From the NCBI GenBank assembly GCA_047833665.1, contig CP181261.1, forward strand, positions 992,001-1,056,000: 64,000 bases of DNA. The letters run 5' to 3'. Below, one piece after another: positions 52,298 through 60,503 of this stretch (its first letter is position 1; each line of letters begins with the position of its first letter). The DNA is from Caproicibacter sp047833665. GTDB lineage: Bacteria > Bacillota > Clostridia > Oscillospirales > Acutalibacteraceae. The position numbers and the translations under genes were made by a program. The notes under the pieces are model-generated. The model saw only the letters and a program-made list of their open reading frames with translations, ran no database searches and was not told the origin of the DNA.

Positions 52298-53437
52298 ATG
52301 GAAAAGCCGGCAATGAACCGAATTCGGATAAAATCTGCAAAACATAACGGTCGTCTGCGTCGGCAGGCATATTTTAATTATAAGCTGGTTTCCTGCCGCA
52401 AATATATGTTTAGAGTGTGTCTCGTTTGTGCGGCTTTTAATCAATTATTACTTCTGCCGGACCTGTTTTTTGTCAGCAATTCGGCAAACAAACTGTTCGT
52501 TATCTTATTGCGTTCTGTTTTTACAGCGTTTCTTGTTTTATTTTCTCTGTATTATGCCAGAGCGAGAGCATTTCGTTCCTTTTACCGCATTGTTTCTGCT
52601 GTTGAATTTCTCAACATTTTATTGTTCCTGTTTGTTACGTCGCAGTACGACCAGTCGGCACTCTTACTTCAGGGAGCCGGGTTGTATGTTATTTTATTAA
52701 TTATTTTTCTGCTGCCCAACCAATACAGAAATATGCTTGCACTTTCGTTCTTTGCGATAATATCTTTTTTGCTGCTTGCTTGGAAAAAACGCAGTGGTCT
52801 CACTGCTAACGAATTGATTACCAGTAGCATCTATTTTGCGGCGACTATCCACATTTGTTCTATCTTTGCGCGTGGCCGTGACCATCAACAGTATTGTGAA
52901 TTTGTTACGAAAAATCATCTGATGAAAATGAGCTATACCGACCAACTCACAAAAGTGCCCAACCGCAACAAACTCTTTACGGAGTTTGCAAAGTGGGAGA
53001 GAATATGCAGAAAAAAGGGAGAACCACTTTCCCTGTCTTTGTTCGACATCGACCAGTTTAAATCCATCAATGACCGGTTTGGGCATATCTTAGCAGACCG
53101 TGTTTTAGTAGAATTAGCAGGTGTGATTCGCCCCCATCTGCGTCCTTCCGATTTGCTTGTTCGGTGGGGCGGGGATGAATTTGTTATTCTGCTGCCGCAA
53201 ACAGACCTTCAAGATGCCGCCCGAATTTTAGACCATATTCGCTTGTCGGTGGACAGAAAAAAATTTGCGGAAAACATACATATTACACTTAGTTTTGGCG
53301 TGGCAGAGATGCAAAAGGACTCTACACTCGACTCCATCATTCAACAAGCGGATGACCTGATGTATGAAAGCAAAAAGCAGGGAGGAAATAAGGTAACGTA
53401 TCGAAAAACAAATGCACCAGTATTTTCGGCAAAATAA
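52298..53437 (+). CDS. Membrane diguanylate cyclase (GGDEF)
   Basis: A 379-residue protein. About six membrane segments (residues 38-195) form a sensory region without a recognisable ligand domain, followed by a GGDEF domain (about 205-370). LTKVPNRN, LFDIDQFKSINDRFGH and RWGGDEFVILLP show an intact active site, so c-di-GMP synthesis is expected. The inhibitory RxxD site is not obvious before GGDEF. ATG at 52298 is used; ATG at 52313 has a slightly better ribosome binding site. It is divergent from the dat operon. Confidence 0.92.
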   Translation: MEKPAMNRIRIKSAKHNGRLRRQAYFNYKLVSCRKYMFRVCLVCAAFNQLLLLPDLFFVSNSANKLFVILLRSVFTAFLVLFSLYYARARAFRSFYRIVSAVEFLNILLFLFVTSQYDQSALLLQGAGLYVILLIIFLLPNQYRNMLALSFFAIISFLLLAWKKRSGLTANELITSSIYFAATIHICSIFARGRDHQQYCEFVTKNHLMKMSYTDQLTKVPNRNKLFTEFAKWERICRKKGEPLSLSLFDIDQFKSINDRFGHILADRVLVELAGVIRPHLRPSDLLVRWGGDEFVILLPQTDLQDAARILDHIRLSVDRKKFAENIHITLSFGVAEMQKDSTLDSIIQQADDLMYESKKQGGNKVTYRKTNAPVFSAK

Positions 53438-53439
53438 TT

Positions 53440-53495
53440 GCAGAGCATATTGAGAACATCTTAGCGCTTGCTCTCAAATATGCTCTGCTTTTTTT
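53440..53495 (+). terminator. Terminator of the diguanylate cyclase gene
   Basis: GCAGAGCATATTGAGA (53440-53455) pairs with TCTCAAATATGCTCTGC (53472-53488, one bulged base), followed by seven T. Confidence 0.9.
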
Positions 53496-53545
53496 AATTT
53501 TAAACTGTTACAACTGTTACATATGTATACCCGAATACCACGAAA

Positions 53546-53989
53546 CTAATGCTGAAATATCAGTTTTTTTGACTGATGTTTACTTTTTACAATCGGGCAA
53601 ATGTTATAGACCGTGCCGTTTTTTGCAACCATTGAAATCGGTATTTTCGGCAGCAGGCTATGTATCATTTCCACAAATCCATTCACGGGTGCTTCCGCCA
53701 TTCCTGTTACAATATGTGTTGCGTGAATACTTTTTGCGAATCCGGCGGCCATGAGAGGTGCATCGTCATGGAAATAGACAGACATTTCGGCATCTGCGTT
53801 TTTTGCGGTCTGACGAAGATACTCCAATTCCTCACTATCGGTATCAAATCCCGCGGAAGTAGGCTGCACACACAACACGTGGAGCGGCACGTCCTGATTA
53901 TCAGCAATTTCTTTTCCCACACGGATTAAACGGTCACAGTCACGTTGGCCGGTCACACATACAAGGACGGCTGCCTTGCCTTTTTTCAA
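53546..53989 (-). CDS. Universal stress protein-like (KdpD-Usp type)
   Basis: A 147-residue UspA-fold protein. AAVLVCVTGQRDCDRLIRVG and LHVLCVQPTSAGFDTDSEELE resemble the Usp domain of KdpD-type proteins and its stand-alone clostridial relatives. The second half, ATHIVTGMAEAPVNGFVEMIHSLL, is the expected Usp end, although the G-2x-G-9x-G ATP motif is weak. Function not known. AGGAGGCAGAAT precedes the ATG. Confidence 0.75.
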   Translation of the reverse strand: MKKGKAAVLVCVTGQRDCDRLIRVGKEIADNQDVPLHVLCVQPTSAGFDTDSEELEYLRQTAKNADAEMSVYFHDDAPLMAAGFAKSIHATHIVTGMAEAPVNGFVEMIHSLLPKIPISMVAKNGTVYNICPIVKSKHQSKKLIFQH

Positions 53990-54181
53990 AATTCTGCCTC
54001 CTTATTTAATTAAGCAGTGTCAATCGTTCTTCCTTTAATTATTATAGCAGAATTATTTTTATTTATGAAAACAAACTCTGTATAAAAATTGAACATATTA
54101 TGAACGATTATCCTAATATTTTTTGTTCGTGTTGACTTACACCATTATAATAACATAAATCTATATCCAACGCAATAGCAA

Positions 54182-54212
54182 AAAGTCCGGCGCCCGTTTG
54201 GACGCCGGCGTC
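54182..54212 (-). terminator. Terminator of the SpoIIQ-like gene
   Basis: On the minus strand CCGGCGTCC pairs with GGGCGCCGG around AAAC, followed by ACTTTTT. Confidence 0.8.
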
Positions 54213-54213
54213 T

Positions 54214-54981
54214 TTACTTCAAAATGGTGAGGGGATCAACATATTCTCCATTGATTTTTGTGGCAAAGTGCAAATGAGATTCCTCTTCCTGTTCATTCGG
54301 AACAATGCCGATTGTGCCGATTTCTTGGCCGGATTCAACTGTGTCACCGGTTTTTACAGTCATCTTATCTAAACCGCAGTACCATGCTTCCACTTTGCCG
54401 TGTGAAATGATAACAGTATTGCCGAGTTTGTCGTCTTTGTAAACTTTTGTTACTGTTCCATTTGCAATGGCTTTAACGGGGTCGCCCTGTGCGGCACTCA
54501 GGTCAACTCCTGTATGTGCGCGCCAATCGAGCGTTGTTTTGCAGTAAATAGGGTCGGTGCTGAACTTTCGCAGAACCGTTTTGCCTACCGGATAGGAATA
54601 GCTGGATGCGTTTGTTGTTGCCGGTTTATTGGAAACGGGTGCTTCGCTTTTTGCTTTCTGATTTGCTTTGGATTCCGGCTTTGATGAAGAAACTGCTGAA
54701 CTGGACGAAGCAGCGGAAGATGATGCTACCTGGGAAGAAGACGCAGGCTTTGAAGAACTCTCAGGTTTTCCATAAACGCCGCTGACGATGTTGTTGGCTG
54801 GTTCCGTACTTTGAAGTGTTTCACTCTGTGATTCATCATCCTCCGGTGTTGCATAGTTTACCACACTGTCATAGGTCGTCCATGCTGCGACACCTACGGC
54901 GATTAGGCAGACCCCAAGGGCAATATAAAAACCTTTTGATGAAGATTTGTTTCCGCCATTTTTTTGTATGTGTAAATTCAA
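54214..54981 (-). CDS. spoIIQ: M23 peptidase, SpoIIQ-like
   Basis: A 255-residue protein. It has an N-terminal membrane anchor (about residues 18-38), a Ser/Lys-rich linker (70-120), and a LytM/M23 domain (135-250). HTGVDLS and HLHF keep the two zinc-ligand regions, so unlike B. subtilis SpoIIQ the metal site looks complete, as in clostridial SpoIIQ. It would act in the forespore membrane during engulfment. TTG at 54981 is chosen: CGGAGGTGG lies 7 bases upstream and a sporulation-type promoter lies just before it; longer ATG frames would begin inside that promoter. Confidence 0.85.
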   Translation of the reverse strand: MNLHIQKNGGNKSSSKGFYIALGVCLIAVGVAAWTTYDSVVNYATPEDDESQSETLQSTEPANNIVSGVYGKPESSSKPASSSQVASSSAASSSSAVSSSKPESKANQKAKSEAPVSNKPATTNASSYSYPVGKTVLRKFSTDPIYCKTTLDWRAHTGVDLSAAQGDPVKAIANGTVTKVYKDDKLGNTVIISHGKVEAWYCGLDKMTVKTGDTVESGQEIGTIGIVPNEQEEESHLHFATKINGEYVDPLTILK

Positions 54982-54999
54982 TTCTGCCACCTCCGAATG

Positions 55000-55029
55000 T
55001 ATTTTGACCATATAAACGGTCCGATATTC
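55000..55029 (-). promoter_or_regulatory. SigF/SigG-type promoter candidate of spoIIQ
   Basis: On the minus strand GAATA (55025-55029), 15 bases and GGTCAAAATA (55000-55009). The -10 fits the sigma-F pattern GGnnAnAnTa and the -35 is one base off GyATA. The predicted start lies almost at the ribosome binding site, which is tight. Confidence 0.5.
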
Positions 55030-55094
55030 GGAATAGGCAGATAAAAGAAAGATTTTTTTAAATGAAATTCTTGAAATGCGGCATGACAGAAAAG

Positions 55095-55120
55095 GAACCC
55101 GGTCGTTATCGGCCGGGTTC
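55095..55120. terminator. Hairpin in the spoIIQ upstream region
   Basis: GAACCCGGTCG (55095-55105) pairs with CGGCCGGGTTC (55110-55120) with one wobble around TTAT. On the minus strand CTTTTCT follows. No minus-strand gene ends here, so its role is unclear. Confidence 0.5.
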
Positions 55121-55160
55121 GATTTCATTAGCTTGAGGGGTATATTGAGGAGGGTAGAAC

Positions 55161-55247
55161 ATGAATCAAAGAGCGGTGCGGCTCCGACTCTCTGATTACG
55201 TCTTTATTATATCTTTCCTGCACAAAAAAGTTGTGAATGAGTTATGA
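55161..55247 (+). CDS. Possible 28-residue peptide
   Basis: ATG at 55161 lies 6 bases after AGGAGGG, an excellent ribosome binding site. The reading frame encodes MNQRAVRLRLSDYVFIISFL and eight more residues: a basic start and a short hydrophobic stretch. No family is recognised. It might be a small protein, a leader peptide or chance. Confidence 0.35.
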   Translation: MNQRAVRLRLSDYVFIISFLHKKVVNEL

Positions 55248-55407
55248 ATACTATTTGAATTTTTTCCGAAAATTAAAATAAAGAAAATAAATTGATTCAC
55301 AGGCCAGAGAGATGCCTTTACTTTAGTATTGAAATCTTGTTTTTGTATTTTATCACTGAAAAAAGGTAAATATAAAATATCTTAAATTTTTGAAAGGGGA
55401 TTTCTAT

Positions 55408-55596
55408 ATGAAAGCAAGTCTTGACAGAAGCGGCTGCATTTCCTGTGGCTTGTGCGCGCAAACTTGCCCGGAAGTTTTCCGCATGGCGGAAGACGGGGTA
55501 GCGGAGGTTCACCAGGAGGATGTACCACAACAGGCAGAAGAAAAAGCGATAGAAGCACAGAACGGCTGTCCGGTGTCAGTTATCACGGTACAATAG
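55408..55596 (+). CDS. 4Fe-4S ferredoxin
   Basis: A 62-residue single-cluster ferredoxin of the Fer4_13 type. CISCGLCAQTCPEVF gives three cluster cysteines plus one, and NGCPVSVI the final cysteine near the C-terminus. It is an electron carrier for anaerobic redox enzymes. The ATG at 55408 follows GAAAGGGGA. It is monocistronic with a terminator just after. Confidence 0.93.
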   Translation: MKASLDRSGCISCGLCAQTCPEVFRMAEDGVAEVHQEDVPQQAEEKAIEAQNGCPVSVITVQ

Positions 55597-55622
55597 ACAG
55601 AAAGACGATGAACAGTAGGGGG

Positions 55623-55645
55623 GGCGGCGGATAGCCGCCTTTTTC
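55623..55645 (+). terminator. Terminator of the ferredoxin gene
   Basis: GGCGGC (55623-55628) pairs with GCCGCC (55634-55639), followed by TTTTTC. Confidence 0.8.
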
Positions 55646-55726
55646 TACATAACATTTTCGCTCATTCCGCTCATTTTACAGTTTTGCATTGGCCCATTCT
55701 CCTTCTCTTTGAATCTATTTATATTG

Positions 55727-55766
55727 CAAACGTTTGTTTTTACATTCTGCTGGATTATGGTATAAT
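55727..55766 (+). promoter_or_regulatory. lexA promoter with palindrome CAAACGTTTG
   Basis: TTTACA (55739-55744), 16 bases and TATAAT (55761-55766) with an upstream TG (extended -10). A perfect 10-base palindrome CAAACGTTTG (55727-55736) lies directly before the -35. Known Firmicute LexA boxes contain GAAC/GTTC half-sites; AAAC/GTTT is near but not identical. Confidence 0.6.
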
Positions 55767-55796
55767 TTAATGTATCAAATGGGAAGGTGATGCGGG

Positions 55797-56381
55797 ATGC
55801 TGACAGAAAGCCAACAAAAGGTTTACGATTACCTAAAAGGCCGGCTGGCAAGCGGGCTTCCGCCAACTGTCCGAGAAATTTGCAGAGCAACGGGCTTAAA
55901 ATCCACATCCAGCGTGCACGCACATCTGAAATCATTGGAAGAGATGGGACTTATTACCCGTGACCGAGGGTTAAACCGCGCTATTCATCTGGCAGGGGAG
56001 CAGCCAACAGTTCGGGTGCCGATTCTTGGACGGGTCGCCGCAGGAAATCCGATTCTCGCCGTGGAGGAAATAGAGGGATATCTGCCGTATTCCCCGAGAA
56101 GACATGCGGAAGATGAAGAATATTTTGCATTGAACGTAAAAGGCGAAAGCATGAAGAATGCCGGAATTCTGGATGGCGACATTGTGGTCGCACTGAAAAC
56201 GAATACCGCGATGGATGGGGAAATTGTCGTTGCACTGATTGAGGACGAAGCGACGGTAAAACGCCTCTTTCGCGAAAAGGACCGTGTCCGTCTCCAGCCG
56301 GAAAATCCGGATTTTGAGCCGATTTATTCTAAAAACGTGCAAATTCTAGGAAAAGTTGTGGCAGTTTACCGCTATTATTAA
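55797..56381 (+). CDS. lexA: LexA repressor
   Basis: A 194-residue SOS repressor. The winged HTH covers residues 1-65 (PTVREICRATGLKSTSSVHA). The self-cleavage site is Ala82-Gly83 in RVAAGNP, with Ser118 in GESMKNAGI and Lys155 in EATVKR as the catalytic pair. GGAAGGTGA lies before the ATG. It is convergent with the cyclase-family gene; only six bases separate the two stops. Confidence 0.95.
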   Translation: MLTESQQKVYDYLKGRLASGLPPTVREICRATGLKSTSSVHAHLKSLEEMGLITRDRGLNRAIHLAGEQPTVRVPILGRVAAGNPILAVEEIEGYLPYSPRRHAEDEEYFALNVKGESMKNAGILDGDIVVALKTNTAMDGEIVVALIEDEATVKRLFREKDRVRLQPENPDFEPIYSKNVQILGKVVAVYRYY

Positions 56382-56387
56382 TATGGT

Positions 56388-56966
56388 TCAGTCTTTGATT
56401 AAAACGGCACGCACCGGGGAGGCTTCCGCACCGGCCAGCAAAAGAGGCAGCGCGATGATCCGATATTCACCGGGTTCCACGCCGGCCAAATTCAGCCCTT
56501 CTAGGATTGGAATATCGGCGCCGAGCAGTTCCGCATGGGGAGCGTTCTCATCCACGGGTGCGCCGATGCTCTGCGCGTCCGTGCCGACTAATGACACTCC
56601 CGCATCGGCAAGCGCAAATGCAGCACTTTGGGATAAAAAGGCGGTTCCGTTTCCCTGAAACAGCAACCTATCCCCTTTTTTGGGAGAAAGCGAGTCGATA
56701 TCCTTTCCAGTTAAAATTCCCTGCGCGGGAATGACCCTGCACGGGCCGATACAGCGGGAAAGTTCCACTTTGTCAATGGAATTTCCGTCCGGAATGAAAT
56801 GAAGTGGTGCATCCAGATGGGTTGCACTGTGGCAGCAGGCGTAAAATCCGGAGAGGTTGCACTCATCGCCTAATTCCATGCGGCGTATGATGTCCCTGCG
56901 CGGAGCGGGGTCGCCCGGGTAAGGGGCAGACGAGAAAAGCTCTCTGGTAATATCAATTACCTCCAT
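56388..56966 (-). CDS. Cyclase-family metal hydrolase
   Basis: A 192-residue protein of the cyclase/kynurenine formamidase family. SATHLDAPLHFIPDG supplies the HxDxPxHF metal motif (usually preceded by HxGT; here HSAT), and GTDAQSIG the second site. The substrate is not known; it hydrolyses amide or ester bonds in relatives. It ends a small minus-strand group with mtnN, 18 bases downstream of that gene's stop. Confidence 0.87.
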   Translation of the reverse strand: MEVIDITRELFSSAPYPGDPAPRRDIIRRMELGDECNLSGFYACCHSATHLDAPLHFIPDGNSIDKVELSRCIGPCRVIPAQGILTGKDIDSLSPKKGDRLLFQGNGTAFLSQSAAFALADAGVSLVGTDAQSIGAPVDENAPHAELLGADIPILEGLNLAGVEPGEYRIIALPLLLAGAEASPVRAVLIKD

Positions 56967-56984
56967 GCCGATGTCCCCTTTTTC

Positions 56985-57677
56985 TCAAATCTTTGGAAGA
57001 AGATTTTTGATAAGTTCCGTCAGTTCTTTTGCGGACTGTTCCGCAAATTCCGTAAAATCCATGGCGGCATGCTCATTGGCATTGTCGGAAATGGCACGGA
57101 TGACGACAAAATCAACCTTGTTCAGATAACAAACCTGTGCGATGCTTCCGCCTTCCATTTCGCAGGCAGAGGCTCCGAATTCTTCCGCAATGCGCCCCAG
57201 ATGTTCCGAGTCACAGACAAATTGGTCACCGGTTGCGATGATGCCCGTATGTATTTTTGACGGCTTGAGCACTTCTTGAGCAGCGGAAACAGCGTGATTG
57301 ACAAGAGTATCGGAAGCCGGAATGTGCACGATATTTGGGCCGCTTAAAAACCCTTTTTCATCTCCGAGCGCGGTTGTGTCCATATCATGCTGGACCAATG
57401 AAGTGGAAATGACAATATCGCCGATTTTTACCCCGCTTCCGGTTCCGCCTGCGACGCCCACATTCAGCAGAGCTGTCGGGTGATACTGCAGAATCATGGT
57501 TTGTGCGCAGACTGCCGCGGCCACCTTTCCAATTCCGCATTGGGCGACCACGCAGTCTATGCCCGAGATTTTTCCCTTATGGTAAACAATTCCACTGATT
57601 GTTTCAGACGTCTGTTCCGGCATTAGGTTCAGCAGGTCCCGAACTTCAACCTCCATCGCCCCAATGATTCCAATCAT
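56985..57677 (-). CDS. mtnN: 5'-methylthioadenosine/S-adenosylhomocysteine nucleosidase
   Basis: A 230-residue nucleosidase that cleaves methylthioadenosine and S-adenosylhomocysteine to adenine. IGIIGAMEVEV with the catalytic Glu, NVGVAGG, CEMEGGSIAQVC (Met-Glu in the ribose site) and VIRAISDNAN with the catalytic Asp are all intact. AGGTTC precedes the ATG weakly. It serves SAM recycling and possibly AI-2 formation. Confidence 0.95.
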   Translation of the reverse strand: MIGIIGAMEVEVRDLLNLMPEQTSETISGIVYHKGKISGIDCVVAQCGIGKVAAAVCAQTMILQYHPTALLNVGVAGGTGSGVKIGDIVISTSLVQHDMDTTALGDEKGFLSGPNIVHIPASDTLVNHAVSAAQEVLKPSKIHTGIIATGDQFVCDSEHLGRIAEEFGASACEMEGGSIAQVCYLNKVDFVVIRAISDNANEHAAMDFTEFAEQSAKELTELIKNLLPKI

Positions 57678-57741
57678 TGCAAAGAACCTCCACTTAAATT
57701 ACTTCTTTTTCTTTTGATAATACGTTGTTTGGGGAGAAAAA

Positions 57742-59253
57742 TCAATCCTCTTTTTGCCCATGGGGACGTTTTTCACCGCATTTTTTCTCAATTGCATTGT
57801 TAATTAGCTCCAGTGTTTGAATTCGTCCGAATTTTTTGTCCTGTGCGGCAATGATATGCCAAGGCGCATTTTTGGTTGCGGTGTATTTGAGCATGTCATT
57901 TACACAGGTTTCATATTGGTCCCACTTGCTTCTGTTGCGCCAGTCTTCTTGAGTGATCTTCCACTGTTTTTCAGGGTTGTTTTGCCGAGCTTGAAAACGA
58001 CGAAGCTGTTCCTCTTTGCTAATCTGCAGCCAGAATTTTAGAATTACCGCTCCCCAGTCGGACAATTCCTGCTCAAATTCGTTAATTTCGCGATATGCGC
58101 GCTGCCATTCGTCTTCCGTGCAGAATCCTTCCACACGTTCCACAAGAACACGGCCGTACCAAGTGCGGTCAAAGATGGCAACATGGCCGTCTCGGGGAAG
58201 ATTTTTCCAGAAACGCCACAGATAGTGCCGTGCGGCTTCATCCGGGGTGGGAGAGGCAATGGGAATCACTTGGTATCCGCGCGGATCCAGTGCTTTTGCT
58301 ACTCGGCGGATTGTGCCGCCCTTGCCGGCGGCGTCCCAGCCTTCAAATGCCAAAATCACCGGTATCTTTTTCAGGTACAGTTCGCTGTGCAGCTGCCTGA
58401 GGCGCTTTTGCTCTTTTTCCAGCCGTTTGTGGTACTCATCCCGACTTAACGTTCGGTCAAGCGAAACTTCTGACAGCTTCGGCATCGGCAGGAATGAATA
58501 GCTGCCCGGCCAAATCGGTTTCCTAATGGGCTGATTAACTGTGGGACGATTCAGTGCTTGCGTAACCCGCCCGATAACGGCTTTGAAAACATCGAGCGCG
58601 GCTGCTCTGCGGTCCGTTCCGGAAAGCAGATGCCACGGTGAGGCTGTTGTGTTGGTGTAGCCTATCATTTCGTCGAATGCCGCGCGGTATTTGTCATACT
58701 GCCGGTTTCTTTTCCAGTCCTGTTCCGTTACTCTCCATTGCGTATTTCGGTCTTTGGCCAGCATCTGCAGGCGTTTCTTCTGTTCTTTTTTGCTGATATG
58801 AATAAAAAATTTGATAATTAAATATCCTGCGTCCGTCAGTTGGCGTTCTAAGGTATTGATGCTGTTCAGGCGGTGCGTCAGTTCTTCAGTACTCACGCGT
58901 TCTTCCAGCCTTGCAGTGGAAACATCCATGTACCAGCTGCGGTCCAAAACAGAGAAACTGCCCGCTTTCGGAATGAAATTCCAGTATCGCCACAGAATGG
59001 GTTTTCGCCGCTCCAGTTTTGTCGGTTGCGTTACCGAATGAACCGTGCACCATCGCGGGTCAAAATTTAAAATCAAATCCGAAATCAATTCCCCTTTTCC
59101 GGAAGCGCCCCATCCCTCAAAAAGGATGATAACGGGAAGTTTTTGTTTGAGTACCTGCTGCTGAAGTGCAGAAAGTTCCCTGCGCAGCTGCTTGGCAAGG
59201 GATTTATATTCTTGTTTGGAAATACTTTTGTCCAGCTCGATTTTTTCCAGCAC
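57742..59253 (-). CDS. Two-domain PPK2: polyphosphate:AMP phosphotransferase
   Basis: A 503-residue tandem PPK2 protein. Domain 1 (about 10-235) has FEGWGASGKGELI and VLDRSWY; domain 2 (about 255-490) has FEGWDAAGKGGTIRR and IFDRTWYGRVLVERVEGF. Two-domain (class II) PPK2 enzymes phosphorylate AMP to ADP with polyphosphate. Walker A of the first domain has Gly-Ala-Ser where the second has Asp-Ala-Ala, so the second domain is likely the catalytic one. ATG/GTG at 59253 follows GGACGGTG. IS copy 4 lies upstream. Confidence 0.92.
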   Translation of the reverse strand: MLEKIELDKSISKQEYKSLAKQLRRELSALQQQVLKQKLPVIILFEGWGASGKGELISDLILNFDPRWCTVHSVTQPTKLERRKPILWRYWNFIPKAGSFSVLDRSWYMDVSTARLEERVSTEELTHRLNSINTLERQLTDAGYLIIKFFIHISKKEQKKRLQMLAKDRNTQWRVTEQDWKRNRQYDKYRAAFDEMIGYTNTTASPWHLLSGTDRRAAALDVFKAVIGRVTQALNRPTVNQPIRKPIWPGSYSFLPMPKLSEVSLDRTLSRDEYHKRLEKEQKRLRQLHSELYLKKIPVILAFEGWDAAGKGGTIRRVAKALDPRGYQVIPIASPTPDEAARHYLWRFWKNLPRDGHVAIFDRTWYGRVLVERVEGFCTEDEWQRAYREINEFEQELSDWGAVILKFWLQISKEEQLRRFQARQNNPEKQWKITQEDWRNRSKWDQYETCVNDMLKYTATKNAPWHIIAAQDKKFGRIQTLELINNAIEKKCGEKRPHGQKED

Positions 59254-59349
59254 CTAAAACACCGTCCTTTTTATATCTTTAGTATGTACGCTTTTTTCAC
59301 ATTGATGAAGTCGATGAAGCAAAAGGGAAGAATATGCAAATTCATGCGG

Positions 59350-60411
59350 TGTAGGTTTGTCAAACATATTGGACAGTATGGGAATGTAAAAATTCAGAAG
59401 GAGACAACCAATGAAGAGGACGCATCGGCATATTATTAGAGCGTCTTAAGTAGATGGAAAGTTGGTTTTCAAAGTCCGCTAAAGAGTAAAAATGGTGTTT
59501 GTCATAAAAGCGTTTTTGGTCTTCGCGATGACTGCGTTCCACTTTCCCGTTGTGCCTAGGGGTATAAGGACGAATTAACTTGTGCCGAATATGAAGTTTA
59601 GCGGCAGTGGCCTCAAACAACGTCAGCAAATGTTTCTTGGAAGGTGAAAAACGGTTGGTGAATTCAAAACCGTTGTCAGTTTGAACGCATTCCACATGGA
59701 CGCCGCGCCGGGCAAACCATTCGACAGCTCGTTTTAGAAAGTCAGCAGAAGAGTAAGTACTCTGTTCAGGGTACGCTGCCAGAAAACGCAGCCTAGAAAA
59801 TTCATCAATAGCTGTGTACTGGAAAAGCCGAAGCTCAGGGTCGGCAATACAGCGCTTTGGAACAACTTTTACATCGATCTGAATGCGCTCTCCGGGATAT
59901 GTCATTTGCTCATATGGCTTTGGCTGATATTTTTTCTTTGGTTTTGATTCTGGAAACATTCCCATTCGGCGCATTACACGGAACAGACTTTCCGGACATC
60001 GTGTGTATCCCCGCTTTTTTAACCGAGACCATAGTTCAATCATACCGAGGTCGGGATTTCTGCGCCGCATGTCGCGAATCAGCTTTAACTCGGCAGGTGT
60101 ATGCTGGTTTGGATGACTGTGAGGCCTCCTAGACCGGCAAGCCAACGATTCTAATGTACCGTCATACCGGGCCATCCAGAAATAGATAAAGGAACGGCTT
60201 TTGTTGTATTTTCGGCTCGCACGGCTAACACCGTACTTTTGAGCATAGATCATTAGGGATTGCCTAAACTTCATGTCTTGTGTTACACTATTCATGCAGA
60301 AATGGGCACTTCCTTTCGGTATGATTTGGTTTGTGTAGCTTTATTTTAACCGATGTGTCCATTTCTGTTTTTATTTTTTCTCAACTGTCCAATATGTATT
60401 GTAGTCCTACA
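59350..60411. mobile_element. IS481/IS1202-like element, copy 4
   Basis: A 1,062-bp element flanked by a 26-bp direct duplication (59324-59349 and 60412-60437; 27 with the shared A). It lies between the divergent PPK2 and ruvC genes. The transposase variant is that of copy 2. Confidence 0.92.
59360..60295 (-). CDS. IS481-type transposase, copy 4
   Basis: A 311-residue intact transposase matching copy 2 at the diagnostic positions (MTYPGERI, CIADPEL, GVHVEC) and carrying the same DDE motifs. Confidence 0.95.
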   Translation of the reverse strand: MNSVTQDMKFRQSLMIYAQKYGVSRASRKYNKSRSFIYFWMARYDGTLESLACRSRRPHSHPNQHTPAELKLIRDMRRRNPDLGMIELWSRLKKRGYTRCPESLFRVMRRMGMFPESKPKKKYQPKPYEQMTYPGERIQIDVKVVPKRCIADPELRLFQYTAIDEFSRLRFLAAYPEQSTYSSADFLKRAVEWFARRGVHVECVQTDNGFEFTNRFSPSKKHLLTLFEATAAKLHIRHKLIRPYTPRHNGKVERSHREDQKRFYDKHHFYSLADFENQLSIYLRRSNNMPMRPLHWLSPSEFLHSHTVQYV

Positions 60412-60442
60412 AGGGAAGAATATGCAAATTCATGCGGTGGTA

Positions 60443-60471
60443 TTCCATAGTAACCGCATTTGTGATATAAT
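60443..60471 (+). promoter_or_regulatory. ruvC promoter (extended -10)
   Basis: TATAAT (60466-60471) with TG one base upstream; the -35 TTCCAT (60443-60448) is weak, 17 bases away. It begins 5 bases after the IS duplication. Confidence 0.55.
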
Positions 60472-60503
60472 AAAACGAATATTTTCCGGAAGGATGAAAG
60501 CCG

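Noticed and set aside
54650..54760. Serine-rich repeat in the SpoIIQ-like protein as a structured repeat domain
   Set aside because: It is a low-complexity Ser/Lys/Ala linker between anchor and M23 domain, common in such proteins.
55645..55935. Minus-strand frame opposite the lexA promoter and start
   Set aside because: It overlaps the lexA promoter and coding start, has no ribosome binding site and no known motif.
20148..60411. The dispersed 1-kb repeats as a possible large recombination or CRISPR-like array
   Set aside because: Each is a complete IS with transposase, ends and its own target duplication; no short-spaced repeats occur anywhere.
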